Source of the DNA: Dichetophora obliterata
Taxonomy: Eukaryota > Arthropoda > Insecta > Diptera > Sciomyzidae
Assembly (NCBI GenBank): GCA_963920525.1
Contig: OY986437.1
Location: 117,018,715-117,082,714 of the forward strand
Length of the DNA: 64,000 nucleotides
Reading direction: 5' to 3'
Part shown: in pieces, positions 1 through 9,900 of the stretch
Position numbering within the stretch: position 1 is the first letter of the stretch
Layout of the letters: each line of letters begins with the position of its first letter
Position numbers and translations under genes: made by a program
Notes under the pieces: model-generated
Seen by the model: only the letters and a program-made list of their open reading frames with translations
Databases searched by the model: none
What the model was told of the DNA's origin: nothing

Positions 1-111
1 ACGCTAGATCTAGCCAACTGACAATGTGTTGTCTTGAATTTGAAATGTTTCAAATTCAAGGCCATCACACATGTTTAAAAACATCTTATATTTGGCATAC
101 ATGGGCACACT

Positions 112-734
112 GCAGTAAATATTTACTGCATTACTAGAAGCAGTAATCAGTAAACTTTTACTGATAATGAAATTCAATTTGCATTACCAGTAAATTTTTA
201 CTGATTACTGGAGAAAATTGCAGTAAAAATAAATTTTTACTGATTACTGGGAAAAAATTGCAGTACAAATAAATTTTTACTGATAATGAAATTTAATTTG
301 CATTACCAGTAAATTTTTACTGATTACTGAAAAAATTTGCAGTAAAAATAAATTTTTACTGATTACTGAAAAAAATTGCAGTAAAAATAAATTTTTACTG
401 ATTACTGAAAAAAATTGCAGTAAAAATAAATTTTTACTGCTTACTGAACAAAATTGCAAAAATAAATTTTTACTGCTATATTTTCAGTAATCAGTAAAAA
501 TTTATTTTTACTGCAATTTTTTTTAGTAATGCAGTAAAAATTAATTTTTACTGATTACTGAACAAAATTGCAAAAATAAATTTTTACTGCAATTTTTTCA
601 GTAATCAGTAAAAATTTATTTTTACTGCAATTTTTTTCAGTAATCAGTAAAATTTTACTGGTAATGCAAATTGAATTTCATTATCAGTAAAAATTTATTT
701 TTACTGCAATTTTACTGGTACTGCAAAGTGCCCA
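112..734. mobile_element. Palindromic TIR element with internal 39-bp tandem repeats
   Basis: The ends are inverted copies of TGGGCAC followed by a TGCAGTA-containing stretch. The two halves are long reverse complements built from CAGTAAAAATAAATTTTTAC-type words. Between about 221 and 460 the unit recurs at 39-40 bp spacing. No coding capacity is evident; an apparent open frame at 277-459 is only the repeat read through. It sits directly upstream of the Helitron helicase remnant, so it may have inserted in it. A clear TSD is not visible. Confidence 0.7.
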
Positions 735-744
735 TCTATGATAT

Positions 745-1381
745 TTGGCCACTTATTTTAAAATATCACTTAAACAAAATATGCACGTTCACTTAAGAGG
801 CGATGCATATGCTGTAAAATTCTCCGAACTACTGCTAAGAATAGGAAATGGACAGTATTCTGCTCTTCAGGGTAAAGTGAAAATTTCTACTGATTTGGGG
901 ATAGTTGTGAAGAGCATTGAAGATATCATTTCTCGCATTTGTCCAGATAACGCTGATATAAAAAACAAAAGCATGGGTTGGTGGTGTGAGTGAACCATTT
1001 TTACTAATAAGAACGATAGGGCTACTATTTTAAACGAAATGCTGCTTAGGTCTTTTAAAGAAATCAAAATTATGAACAGATTAGTGCATACGGAAGTGCA
1101 AAGGGATGATGGCGTCCAATACCTCCTCCAGAACTTCCAGCACACATAATTTTACTTAAAGTGGGTGCTCCTACTATGTTGTTGGGTAATTCTTCTCCAC
1201 TAAAGTTCTGTTATCGGAAAAGTCTACAGTTAGAATCTATCCACAAAAACGTCATAGAAGCAACCGTCTTTATTCCTAAAATACGACTCATACCGACAAA
1301 TTACCCATTCGAGTTTAAAAGCTACAATATTCTCTAAAGGTATGCTTTGAGATGACAGTCAATAAAGCACAGATACAAGGG
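745..1381 (+). pseudogene. Decayed Helitron Rep/helicase, C-terminal (PIF1-like) part
   Basis: The first 82 codons read NMHVHLRGDAYAVKFSELLL, then IGNGQY, then SIEDIISRICPD and IKNKSMGWWCE, a pattern I recognise from the C-terminal helicase half of arthropod Helitron proteins and PIF1-like helicases. Reading on across stops and frameshifts gives ERTIFTNKNDRATILNEML, later RLIPTNYPFEFK near 1290 and MTVNKAQIQG near 1351-1380. The last is the conserved motif that is usually followed by GQT. The Rep nuclease half and Helitron termini are not in the window; the 5' part may lie left of position 1 or have been removed by the palindromic element at 112-734. In life the protein would drive rolling-circle transposition. 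This copy is dead. Confidence 0.8.
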
Positions 1382-1732
1382 CGTCTGCAGGATTTGTTCT
1401 AAGGGGGCGCAAAGGGATAAAGGAATCTGGAATGCAGATAAAGAAAATTTAACCTATATATTTATATTTTCTTAGATTTTTGGTACTAATTTTGTTATCA
1501 TGATACGATTGACACACGCTTGTACACATCAAAAAATTATTTATATTTCAAAGATGGGGTAAAAATTTTTCTCGTATCATGCCCGAAACATTTTCAAATT
1601 TAATTTTTTTTCATGTAATTTAAAAAAATTTTTTTTCAACAAGTATTCTTAGTAATTTAGTAAAGTAAATAATGTGAGGTATCCTTAAATAAAATAAGTT
1701 AATTAATTACTATTTAGCCACCAAGTTTTCCT

Positions 1733-1743
1733 ATTTTCAAATA
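1733..1743. repeat. 11-bp target-site duplication, 3' side of the LOA element
   Basis: ATTTTCAAATA here is repeated exactly at 7194-7204. The pair brackets the LINE and fixes both of its ends. Confidence 0.9.
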
Positions 1744-1834
1744 GGTTAGGTTAGGTTAAAGTGGCTGCCTCAAATTGAGACGCACTTAGGCCAATAAGGC
1801 CCATTGTGGTACCACAGGGGTTGATCTCCCTTCT
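1744..1834 (-). other. 3' UTR of the LOA element ending in TAACC repeats
   Basis: After the ORF2 stop, the 91-nt tail ends CTTTAACCTAACCTAACC immediately before the TSD. Read on the plus strand this is TTAGG repeated, the ancestral insect telomere unit. There is no poly(A) tail. Confidence 0.85.
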
Positions 1835-4800
1835 CTATTCAAACCAGCTTGAGCTGTTCACAAAGCTTAGGATTCGGTATATCGATATTTCCGAGAGTTC
1901 TTCGAGGTCTCTGAAAAACCAGTTGTTTAGGTGAAGAAAACGTTTTTGAGCCAGCGCTGGGCAGGTGCAGAGAAGGTGTTCTGTAGATTCCACCTCCTCC
2001 TCATCTCTACAGCTTCTGCAGAAGTCGTTGTGGGGTATGTTTAATCTTTGAGCGTGCCTGCCAATAAGGCAGTGCCCTGTCAGGATCCCTATCATGGTGC
2101 CAATGTGATCTCTACTAAGAGATATGAGTTCTTTTGAACGCTTCAGATTGAGTTTGGGCCAGATTTGCCGTGTTATATTACAAGTGTTACCTGCTGACCT
2201 TCTTTTGTTGGTGTTGATACAGGATAACTCATGTGTAAGGAGTTTACATGTGGTGAGAGGAATACCAAGGTTTGTCTTGTCTGAAGATAGTTGTTTGGTA
2301 GTACCTGTGCGAGCGAGTTCATCTGCTCTGCAGTTACCTAGAAAATCCCTATGTCCAGGAATCCAGCATAGGATAATTTTGAGCTGCTCTGCCATCTCGT
2401 TTAGAGATCTGCGGCAGTTGAAAACTGTTTCAGATGTTATTTCAACAGTTCCTAGGGCTTTCAGAGCGGCTTGACTGTCAGAAAGTATGCATATATCCAT
2501 GGAAGATATATCATTTTTCTGAAGCCAAGTTAACGCTTCATGTATAGCAGCGATTTCAGCTTGAAATACACTGCAATGGTCAGGGAGCCTGAAGGCTATA
2601 TTGATGCTTAATGTTTCTGAGTAGACTCCTCCACCTACTTTGCCATCTAGTTTTGATCCATCCGTAAAGATCTCAATGACATTGTGAGGTGAACGGTTTT
2701 CTTGTTCCCACTCTTCTCGAGAGGGAATGGATACATCGAACTTCCTCTCAAAGAGTAGTTTTTGTGTGATGTAGTCAATGGACCTAGGTAAAGGAGGGAG
2801 AAATTTTCTGATACAAGAATGTCCTAGTGTACCTTCTTTCCACTGGGAGGTGGCTACTAGGCGAATGGCTGTATTAGCGGCCATCTGTTTAGCTAGGATA
2901 TCAAGTGGTGTAAGATGGAGCATTGTGTCTAATGCGTCTGTCGGAGTGGTTCTTAGGGCTCCGCTAATGCACAGTTCAGCTGATCTTTGAACTTTACGGA
3001 GAAGGTTATGGTGAGTCAGTTTTTCGAGTGCATGCCACCAGACAATAGCACCATATAGCAATATAGGCCTTACAACTGCTGTATAAAGCCAGTGAGTAAC
3101 ACTTGGCTGTAAACCCCATTTGCTACCCACCGCCTTTTTGCAAGAGTATAGGGCAATGTTCGCTTTTTTGGCTCTTTCGAGCAGATTGGGCTTCCAGTTT
3201 AGTTTCCTATCTAGTATAAGGCCCAGGTATTTTGCTTGATCTGAGAAGATAAGACTTGTATTTCCCAGTTTTGGAGGGCTAATTTGAGGTACATTGTGTT
3301 TTCTTGTGAAAACTACTAACTCAGTCTTATTAGGATTAACGCTGAGCCCACAGCTGATAGTCCAGTTGACAAGAGTGTTTAGGCAGTTTTGCATAATGTC
3401 TCGGAGAGTAGATATGTATTTTCCAGAGGTAACAATAGCAACGTCATCGGCATAAGCTATCACCCTGCACCCCTCTAGTTCTAGTTTGCCTAGCAGTTCA
3501 TTCACTGCTAAATTCCAGAGTAGAGGCGAAAGAACCCCTCCCTGAGGGGTTCCTCTTGGTACAGATCTTAGCGTGGATGCCGCTCCAAATTTTGCACTTA
3601 TAATCCTGCCAACTAGCATTTGGTTTATGAGTGCTATCAGCGCGGCATCCACCCCAAGCTCCGTCAGCGCACTGATGATGGCCCCTGCCTCGACGTTATT
3701 AAAGGCTCCTTCTATATCAATAAAAGCTATCATTGTATATTCCTTCAGATAGAGGGATTTTTCAATGATGGAGATTATGGAGTGGAGAGCTGTTTCCACT
3801 GATTTGCCTTTGGTGTAAGCATGTTGAGCTAGAGATAATGGCTTCTTATCTATCATGGATCTCAAGTGAATATCAATTAATCTCTCGAGGATTTTTAGAA
3901 GAAAAGATGAGAGACTAATTGGTCGAAGGTCTTTTGGGTTTACGTGTGAGCTTTTTCCTGCCTTAGGTATAAAGATAACCTTCACATTACGCCATCGCTG
4001 GGGAATGTGGTTCAGGTCAAGGCAGCTCTGGTAGATCAGCAAAAGCCGCTCCTTAATGATGTCATACGACTTTTGGATTTCAATGGGGGCTATACCATCT
4101 GGTCCTGGTGACTTAAATGGTTTGAAGCTACTGATTGCCCATTCGAGCTTTGTTTGCGAGAGTATTTCTAGAGATCTGTTTACAGGTGGTAACTGATATA
4201 CCTGGATTGGATCGTTGTATATCTCTGAACATCCCGGAAAGTGGGTTTCTACTGAAACGTTCAGAGATTCTTCACTGCTTGTGGTCCAAGTACCATCTTC
4301 TTTTTTCATGAAGCTTGGATTGGAGGGAGCCTTAGCTAGAATTTTCCTGAGCCTTGACGCCTCAGAGGTCTGTGATATATTTTCACAGAAGGTCCTCCAG
4401 GACTGTCTTTGTGCTTTTCGTATTTCATTTTTATATTCCTTGAGGGCTATTTTATAATATGACCACGTATCTGTAGATCTTGTGGTCTTTGCCCTGTTGA
4501 AAAGTTTTCTGGTCTTTTTCCGGAGCTCTTCTAGTCCCTTATTCCACCAAGGAGGCTTTTGCTTCCCCCTCAATGTTTTTAGCGGACAAGCAGTATCTAG
4601 AGCTTTATTTAGCGATTTAGTGAGACTATTAACTAAGTTGTCTAAAGATTGTTTATTGGAAGGACGATTGGTTGGTCCAATTGAGAGATCTGTATTTAAG
4701 GAATTTATATAAAGATCCCAATTGGTTTGTTTAAGATTGCGAAATTCGCATGATCTCGAGTCAAAGTTATCAACATCAAAGAGGATATATCTATGGTCTG

Positions 4801-5425
4801 AGAAGGAGTGTTCATTAGAAACTCTCCAGTTTTTTACCCTATTAGATATATGGACAGAGGCAAGGGTAATATCCAGAACCTCCTGTCTATTACTTATAAT
4901 GAAGGTGGGTTCATTACCTATATTGCATATATTAAGATTAGTTGTGAAGATGAAGTCAAATAGAAACTCACCCCGTTTGTTGGTGTCTGAGCTACCCCAG
5001 ATCACATGATGAGCATTTGCATCGCACCCGATAATAAGGCTCTTTGCTTTTGATGCTGCTTTGGAGACTAAATTTTTAAGGTTGTCTTCTGGGAGGACTT
5101 CGTGGTCGTGCGCGAGGTAAGCTGAGACGAGCCACAAGCTGTTCTGGCCCATCTCGACGCTTATAGCCACGGTGTCTTTGTTACTGAAATTAGAGAGAGT
5201 AAATACACTCAGGTTTTTCTTAATTAAAATACACGCTCTTGGATTACCTTGTGATTTAGTATACACAAGCGTGTATGCTGGAGTCCTGAGTCCGCATACC
5301 AGGCCACAGACTACCCATGGCTCCTGGATCAGGACGATGTCATCTCCATCTTGGCTGAGACGGATTATCAGGCTGGCGGACGCAGCCTTGGAGTGGTGTA
5401 GGTTAATTTGAACTACCTTCAGCAT
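1835..5425 (-). CDS. LOA-type LINE ORF2: endonuclease / reverse transcriptase / RNase H, 1196 aa
   Basis: The protein nicks target DNA and reverse-transcribes the element's RNA. An APE-type endonuclease fills about residues 1-225 (IQEPWV 33-38; GCDANAHH 133-140; LDITLAS 184-190; SDH 209-211). The RT spans roughly 430-800, with GPDGIAP at 441-447, FIDIEGAF at 568-575 (catalytic Asp), TPQGG at 626-630 and YADD at 658-661. RNase H lies at about 917-1045: FTDGS with D922, FQAE with E957, LSDSQ with D983, WIPGH, and CRADELA with D1035, so all expected acidic residues are present. Residues 1136-1155 hold a Cys/His cluster (CRSC, then HLLCTC) typical of LINE C-termini. The start codon overlaps the end of ORF1 by 23 nt in the +1 frame, suggesting reinitiation or frameshifting. 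The frame is intact and looks competent. Confidence 0.93.
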   Translation of the reverse strand: MLKVVQINLHHSKAASASLIIRLSQDGDDIVLIQEPWVVCGLVCGLRTPAYTLVYTKSQGNPRACILIKKNLSVFTLSNFSNKDTVAISVEMGQNSLWLVSAYLAHDHEVLPEDNLKNLVSKAASKAKSLIIGCDANAHHVIWGSSDTNKRGEFLFDFIFTTNLNICNIGNEPTFIISNRQEVLDITLASVHISNRVKNWRVSNEHSFSDHRYILFDVDNFDSRSCEFRNLKQTNWDLYINSLNTDLSIGPTNRPSNKQSLDNLVNSLTKSLNKALDTACPLKTLRGKQKPPWWNKGLEELRKKTRKLFNRAKTTRSTDTWSYYKIALKEYKNEIRKAQRQSWRTFCENISQTSEASRLRKILAKAPSNPSFMKKEDGTWTTSSEESLNVSVETHFPGCSEIYNDPIQVYQLPPVNRSLEILSQTKLEWAISSFKPFKSPGPDGIAPIEIQKSYDIIKERLLLIYQSCLDLNHIPQRWRNVKVIFIPKAGKSSHVNPKDLRPISLSSFLLKILERLIDIHLRSMIDKKPLSLAQHAYTKGKSVETALHSIISIIEKSLYLKEYTMIAFIDIEGAFNNVEAGAIISALTELGVDAALIALINQMLVGRIISAKFGAASTLRSVPRGTPQGGVLSPLLWNLAVNELLGKLELEGCRVIAYADDVAIVTSGKYISTLRDIMQNCLNTLVNWTISCGLSVNPNKTELVVFTRKHNVPQISPPKLGNTSLIFSDQAKYLGLILDRKLNWKPNLLERAKKANIALYSCKKAVGSKWGLQPSVTHWLYTAVVRPILLYGAIVWWHALEKLTHHNLLRKVQRSAELCISGALRTTPTDALDTMLHLTPLDILAKQMAANTAIRLVATSQWKEGTLGHSCIRKFLPPLPRSIDYITQKLLFERKFDVSIPSREEWEQENRSPHNVIEIFTDGSKLDGKVGGGVYSETLSINIAFRLPDHCSVFQAEIAAIHEALTWLQKNDISSMDICILSDSQAALKALGTVEITSETVFNCRRSLNEMAEQLKIILCWIPGHRDFLGNCRADELARTGTTKQLSSDKTNLGIPLTTCKLLTHELSCINTNKRRSAGNTCNITRQIWPKLNLKRSKELISLSRDHIGTMIGILTGHCLIGRHAQRLNIPHNDFCRSCRDEEEVESTEHLLCTCPALAQKRFLHLNNWFFRDLEELSEISIYRILSFVNSSSWFE

Positions 5426-6668
5426 TTGAGCTTCTAGTAGCTAAATCAACCTCCACCACAGTTGTGTCAGAGTCCTCGTCTGATTTAAGAAGGCTATCCT
5501 CCAATGAGGATAGCCGAAATGTGCGTGCCAGTTCCATCACGGAGCTTACGCCCTCCGGTTCTAGCACAGGGGGGCAGGTTTGAGAAGATGGTGCGTTTTT
5601 AATTACTTTGGAAGCCTGCTCTTCCTCCAATAACGCCTCATCTTTTTTGTAGACCCTCAGTTCTATGGATGAGAAACTATAGTCTACCACGAAACCTTTG
5701 GTTGACAAGAGAGCCAGGGACTCCTGGTTGATAACAAATGTTACCGACCTAAAGTCCCCCTTCGGCTCATCAACCCGTGTCACCTTCCAGTTTGCTGTTG
5801 GTAGGCCATGATTTCCCAACCTTATTGTCTCAAGGATTATTTGAGGGTCAGAGTGTTCGGCTGGGACCCGGGAACGCGCCCTTGGTCTGTTTGGGATCAG
5901 ATCCCTATCAATGACCGCGAGATTCGCGCCCGGCCATACCTCACCAATCCTTGAGATTGCGATCTTATATAGATCTAGAGACCTTTGGTCAGCACATGCG
6001 ATCAGCTTCACATGGCCTTGATGCCATCCACTGTCGCGACACGAAGGGCCTCTGGCGGGAAACTCCTTCATAATCGGAATGAAGATAGTGGCCAGTTTTC
6101 CCACTACCTTCCTCCATTTTTCAGGCGAGATGCTGCCGTCTGGGTCGCTTCTGTCAATCACCGCAATGGTAATTTGTCCAGCCGCGATTTCGCTGAAGAG
6201 TTTTGGAGTGGTTTTGTTACCACAAATTTTCTTGGCGCCCGGCATAGGGACCTCCTCTAGAGATCGCTGACGCTTAGTAGGCACCGGTTTGGGTTGTTGA
6301 GAAGCTTGTGGCTCCTCCAAGGTGCCTACCGCCCACTTCCAGGACTTCCACTGAGCCTCGGTACGCTGGTTCTCGGGAATTTTCGCAATGCGATCCCTTA
6401 CCCTTAGCGCTGATTTCCGAGAATCACGGCCTGTCCTTTTGGTGGATGGCGTCTTTGTAGCCGGGCCCTTGTTGCTACTTCCACATGTGCCTGGTTTGGT
6501 AACCACTGCACTAGCGTCCGCAGCAGAAGCATTTAGAGACTGCGCGTCTGCAGGCTGTTGGCCATAAGGAGCGTTTAAAGACCGCGTGTCTGGTGTAGCT
6601 GTAGGCTCCACTTGGTTGGCATTTAAAGATTGCCCATCTGTCTGTTTTTTATTATTATTATTATTCAT
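5403..6668 (-). CDS. LOA-type LINE ORF1 (DUF4780-like), 421 aa
   Basis: ORF1 is expected to bind element RNA and package it into RNPs. Residues 1-50 are low complexity (polyAsn start) and carry three QSLNA/RSLNA repeats. Residues about 60-150 are basic and rich in Lys, Arg, Ser and Pro, plausibly RNA-binding or nuclear-localising. Residues about 155-342 form the conserved globular part (AVIDRSDPDGSISPEKW, then GWHQGHVKLIACAD, then NWKVTRVDEPKGDFRSVTFV), which I match from memory to DUF4780, the domain of LOA-clade ORF1 proteins. The tail is acidic and Ser-rich. No CCHC knuckle is visible, unlike Jockey or R1 ORF1. The frame is intact. The ATG follows a 525-nt leader, and ORF2 starts 23 nt before the ORF1 stop. 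Confidence 0.85.
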   Translation of the reverse strand: MNNNNNKKQTDGQSLNANQVEPTATPDTRSLNAPYGQQPADAQSLNASAADASAVVTKPGTCGSSNKGPATKTPSTKRTGRDSRKSALRVRDRIAKIPENQRTEAQWKSWKWAVGTLEEPQASQQPKPVPTKRQRSLEEVPMPGAKKICGNKTTPKLFSEIAAGQITIAVIDRSDPDGSISPEKWRKVVGKLATIFIPIMKEFPARGPSCRDSGWHQGHVKLIACADQRSLDLYKIAISRIGEVWPGANLAVIDRDLIPNRPRARSRVPAEHSDPQIILETIRLGNHGLPTANWKVTRVDEPKGDFRSVTFVINQESLALLSTKGFVVDYSFSSIELRVYKKDEALLEEEQASKVIKNAPSSQTCPPVLEPEGVSSVMELARTFRLSSLEDSLLKSDEDSDTTVVEVDLATRSSNAEGSSN

Positions 6669-7193
6669 CTTGGTCGTGCGACCACCCCCTCCCCACCAAG
6701 ATGAAGAGAGTTAAACCGACAGGCTCCGAGACCACTCCTCGAACGGGATCGGGTCTGCATTCAGGGAATGAAAGATCCCCGTGTGCAGCCCCGATCCAAC
6801 CCGAGATTTGGCTCAGAGTCTGTCAGTAGAGTGATCAAAAAATAGAGAGGGGAAAAAGATGTCGACCGCGCCCTAACCCCAATGCCGCGGTAAGGCCACA
6901 GTTACACTCTGAGGCGGCCAGGTATCAGAGAGGCTCCGTTAAAGACTGGACTTTATTACATGGGCTTCCAGCCTAGCAAATCCTCAGCACGGGTCGCATT
7001 ACACCTTGATTCAGCCCACACCCCTACCGATGGGGAGGATTCTTACCATGCCATACGAGACTATTGAAGAGTCAGAATACGGTAGGAAGAACCCCCCCCT
7101 CTGCTAACCGCCGTCTTATGATTAAGAACACTGTAGCGGTTATTACCAGCCGGCACCCACATGGAGGGTTAGGTAGAGGATTTTTGCCAGCCA
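6669..7193 (-). other. 5' UTR of the LOA element
   Basis: This GC-richer leader runs from the TSD to the ORF1 ATG. LINE leaders of this kind normally hold an internal promoter. I see no confident core motif. Confidence 0.7.
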
Positions 7194-7204
7194 ATTTTCA
7201 AATA
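7194..7204. repeat. 11-bp target-site duplication, 5' side of the LOA element
   Basis: Exact copy of the 11 bp at 1733-1743; marks the 5' end of the LINE at 7193. Confidence 0.9.
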
Positions 7205-7260
7205 AGAATACAAAAATTTCCCAATATTTTGTTTTTAAATGAATAAAACCAGCATGATTT

Positions 7261-7440
7261 TTAGACCATGTTTTCCAGCTTAGGAGACCTATAACTCATA
7301 AGCCAATTGTGAGCCGCCTGAAATTTATCAGATTTGGATTTAGGAGGTAAAAACCCATACAATCCGCAAAAATTAATAATTAGAGTTGTCGCTATTTTTG
7401 AAATGTTCCCCGCTTGAACATCAACTGACTTACTTCTTTT
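7261..7440. repeat. Dispersed repeat, related to 34720-34910
   Basis: The two regions share GATTTGGATTTAGGAGG followed by AAAA/AAAT and a CCNTATAAT-like word, plus flanking similarity over about 150 bp (TTTTTGAA, CTCGCCATT/GTCGCTATT). They have the same orientation. No coding signal is seen. Confidence 0.5.
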
Positions 7441-7546
7441 TCAACATGCATCAGTTCTACCAGCATGCAAGTTACTAAAATCGAATTTGGAATCATACCT
7501 ATTATATGAATTATTTTAAAAATTTATTTTTTTTAATGTTTTTTCT

Positions 7547-7801
7547 AAATGACCTTGTTATTTATTATGTTGATTTTACATGATTTAAATACAAATCAAA
7601 TTTTATATGATTTAAATATCTTTGGAAAGATTCGTTAGAACAATTAATTGTTCTAACTTTGACCTAAAGCTCAATAAACGATTTTAAACTATCAAACAAC
7701 TAGAATTTGTATATAAAATCAAGTATGATTTAAACTATCAAGCATTTAGAGTTTGTATTTTAATCACATAAAATCAACATAATAAATAACAAGGTCATTT
7801 G
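7547..7801. mobile_element. 255-bp palindromic MITE
   Basis: The ends are inverted repeats of about 49 bp starting AAATGACCTTGTTATTTATT. Inside, 7634-7657 is a perfect 24-bp palindrome centred on AATT. There is no coding capacity. A second, end-less copy lies at 8190-8352. Confidence 0.75.
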
Positions 7802-7818
7802 TAAAAAATTTTGATCAA

Positions 7819-8189
7819 ATGGTAGAGCACGACCAAAACAGAAACAAGCTGAAAATATATCAGCAAAAATCTAAAAACAACTTCAGTAACCATGCTTTGT
7901 TAGTGGAAGACTTCCAGCAGACTGTTGGACTCCATAACAATAACATAAGCATAAAGACTAAAGTAAAGCAAAAATACAACAACAAATGTGAGCATGTGAA
8001 ATGGGAGAAAAACTGAGAAATTGACACTTCAAATCTCATCGCCTCTGTGGTGCAGTGCGCTAGTGCGCGCTTGCAAGGGTATCACAAAGATTTCTGATGA
8101 AGCCTTTAGCATGGATGAAATTGCAATAAAATCAGCTAGTGATTTTTTCCCTTTCATATTGGAAAAAAACTTTGTTGTTGTTGTTGTTG
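7819..8189 (+). repeat. Insert between MITE copies; possible tRNA-derived SINE
   Basis: At 8039-8068 the sequence begins GCCTCTGTGGTGCAGTGCG, resembling the 5' half of a tRNA (box A-like TGGTGCAGTGCG). It runs to a (GTT)n tail at 8172-8189, as tRNA-derived SINEs often do. No convincing box B is visible, so the call is weak. The stretch before it is open in one frame but I recognise nothing in it. Confidence 0.3.
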
Positions 8190-8352
8190 TCTCTTTGGAA
8201 AGATTCGTTAGAACAATTAAATGTTCTAACTTTGACCTAAAGCTTAATAAACTATTTTAAACTATCAAATAACTATAATTTGTATTTAAAATCAAGTATG
8301 ATTTAAACTATCAAACATTTAGAATTTGTATTTAAATCTTATAAAATCAACA
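8190..8352. repeat. Second, truncated copy of the 7547-7801 MITE
   Basis: It shares TCTTTGGAAAGATTCGTTAG and the following roughly 160 bp with 7618-7780, in the same orientation, with scattered substitutions. Both outer termini are missing. Confidence 0.75.
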
Positions 8353-8360
8353 TTTTTTTT

Positions 8361-9900
8361 TTAAATTCAAAACGTATGAATAAATATATAAAGAGGTACA
8401 TGTATAGATGGGTTTTTGGCTTCATTAATTTTTTAAACATATTCCAGAACCTCGCTGTAAGGATTGAGTCTGAATCCTGAATTTAATATAAGCACGTGAC
8501 GAGAAAAAATCCAAAAAATTCTCAAAACGCGTGGACGCCTGTTAAAAAAACGTGAATTTGAAGAAGTATAAAATAAATGTTTCAAATCGAGTTTCCTATT
8601 AAAATTCCAGTCATAAAAAACTTTTGACCACAAGATATTCCGTAAGATATGAAAAGAGTTTTTTAACAAAAATTTGCTATCAGATTTTTTCAAAAATTAG
8701 TGCTTGATCTAAAATTAGCATACTTTATTTAGAATTTCCTCATTTTTTGAGCTTTTGAATTAGAAGCTTTGCCCTCGCCTAGATCGTTGCAAATTTCTCA
8801 AATTTAAATGCTGCAAGACTGTTAGCAATTTTATTACGATCATCTTTATGACAGAAAAACGATTTTTTCTTTTATATATTTTAAATATTTAATACATGTT
8901 TAGATATATTATGACAGGAAAACATTTAGTTTTTACTTTTATTTTACTTTGCTTTCATCTTGTGTTTAATTTCTTTAAAACATAAAGTTGCTGATCGTCC
9001 AAGTTCATATGCGTTATTGGCTTAAATGCCTTTTATGATCTGTTGCTCCGAAGAATGATCTTCGACTAATAGGGATATCATTTTTTATCATTCCTCAATT
9101 TCTCGTACGAATAACTTCGTAATCGTAATTTCTTCCATTACATTCGTAGTATTTACAAATGGCTTCGTACTATTTATGAATTAAAATTAATATTAGTAGA
9201 AAAAAATTCATTCGTAGGTTAACCGTACGCACTATTCGTAGAATGTACGAAGTATTAGTTGAGTTTGAAAAATTTACAACCGAAATCTTTCAGCCTGGTT
9301 TTTTTCGTTATTAGTAAATATAGCAAATGTATACGCACAATAAACATTTGTTTTTGTACGAATACGAATAAAATATTTGTAATATGTACCAAACTACATC
9401 CAATCTACGAATCCTATTCGTGACTGAAAACTACGAATAAGATTCGTAGAACGAACGCAGCTATTAGTAATATTTGCACAAACAATTTTTTAGTGTTAGA
9501 ATACGTACTGAATAGTGCCTGTGAAACAAGGATGAATGAAAAATCGTAACTTATCACTGCGACGGTTACAACATACTATTTAAAAATGCATGCATCAATA
9601 AAGATCAGCTTTATTTATACATATACCTTAAAAAAAGTATTTTTGAGTTCTCTTCAAAATATATTAACATACATATATAATGAAAATATCGTCATATAAA
9701 ATCAAAAAAGCCGTAAGTTAAAATAAATTCAAAGTCGACTTTTTTAATTGATTATTGATGCACCTTATCAAAATACATGTTCTTGCTAATTTTACACTCC
9801 TACAAGTAAAAACGACGTTTTTTTTTAAAAAATTTTGTAAATCCCTAAGTTTGAGTGCAACTTACAATTACAATTTAGAAAGTCTTTTAACTCTCCCATA
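8361..9900. other. Unassigned AT-rich stretch with ATTCGTA-type words
   Basis: No gene recognised. Between about 9000 and 9480 the heptamer ATTCGTA and its complement TACGAAT recur many times in both orientations, giving an imperfectly palindromic texture like the remains of a MITE cluster. Confidence 0.4.

Larger units (their letters stand above)
1744..7193 (-). mobile_element. Full-length LOA-type non-LTR retrotransposon (5450 bp)
   Basis: The element has a 525-nt 5' UTR, ORF1 (DUF4780-like), ORF2 (endonuclease, reverse transcriptase, RNase H, C-terminal zinc motif) and a 91-nt 3' UTR, all on the minus strand. An exact 11-bp TSD flanks it. Both ORFs are uninterrupted, the 5' end is not truncated and the TSD has no mismatch, which points to a recent insertion by target-primed reverse transcription. 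LOA/Bilbo assignment rests on the ORF2 start (VQINLHHSKAASA), the DUF4780-like ORF1 and an RNase H domain after the RT. The 3' end is (TAACC)n rather than poly(A). Confidence 0.92.

Noticed and set aside
277..459. Open frame with repeated ISKNLFLLQ units
   Set aside because: It is the 39-bp DNA repeat of a palindromic element read in a frame without stops, not a protein.
1744..1761. TTAGG repeats as a real telomere or telomere insertion
   Set aside because: Only three units, located exactly at the 3' end of a LINE inside an ordinary TSD.
1835..6668. Plus-strand open frames across the LOA element
   Set aside because: They are antisense shadows of ORF1 and ORF2.
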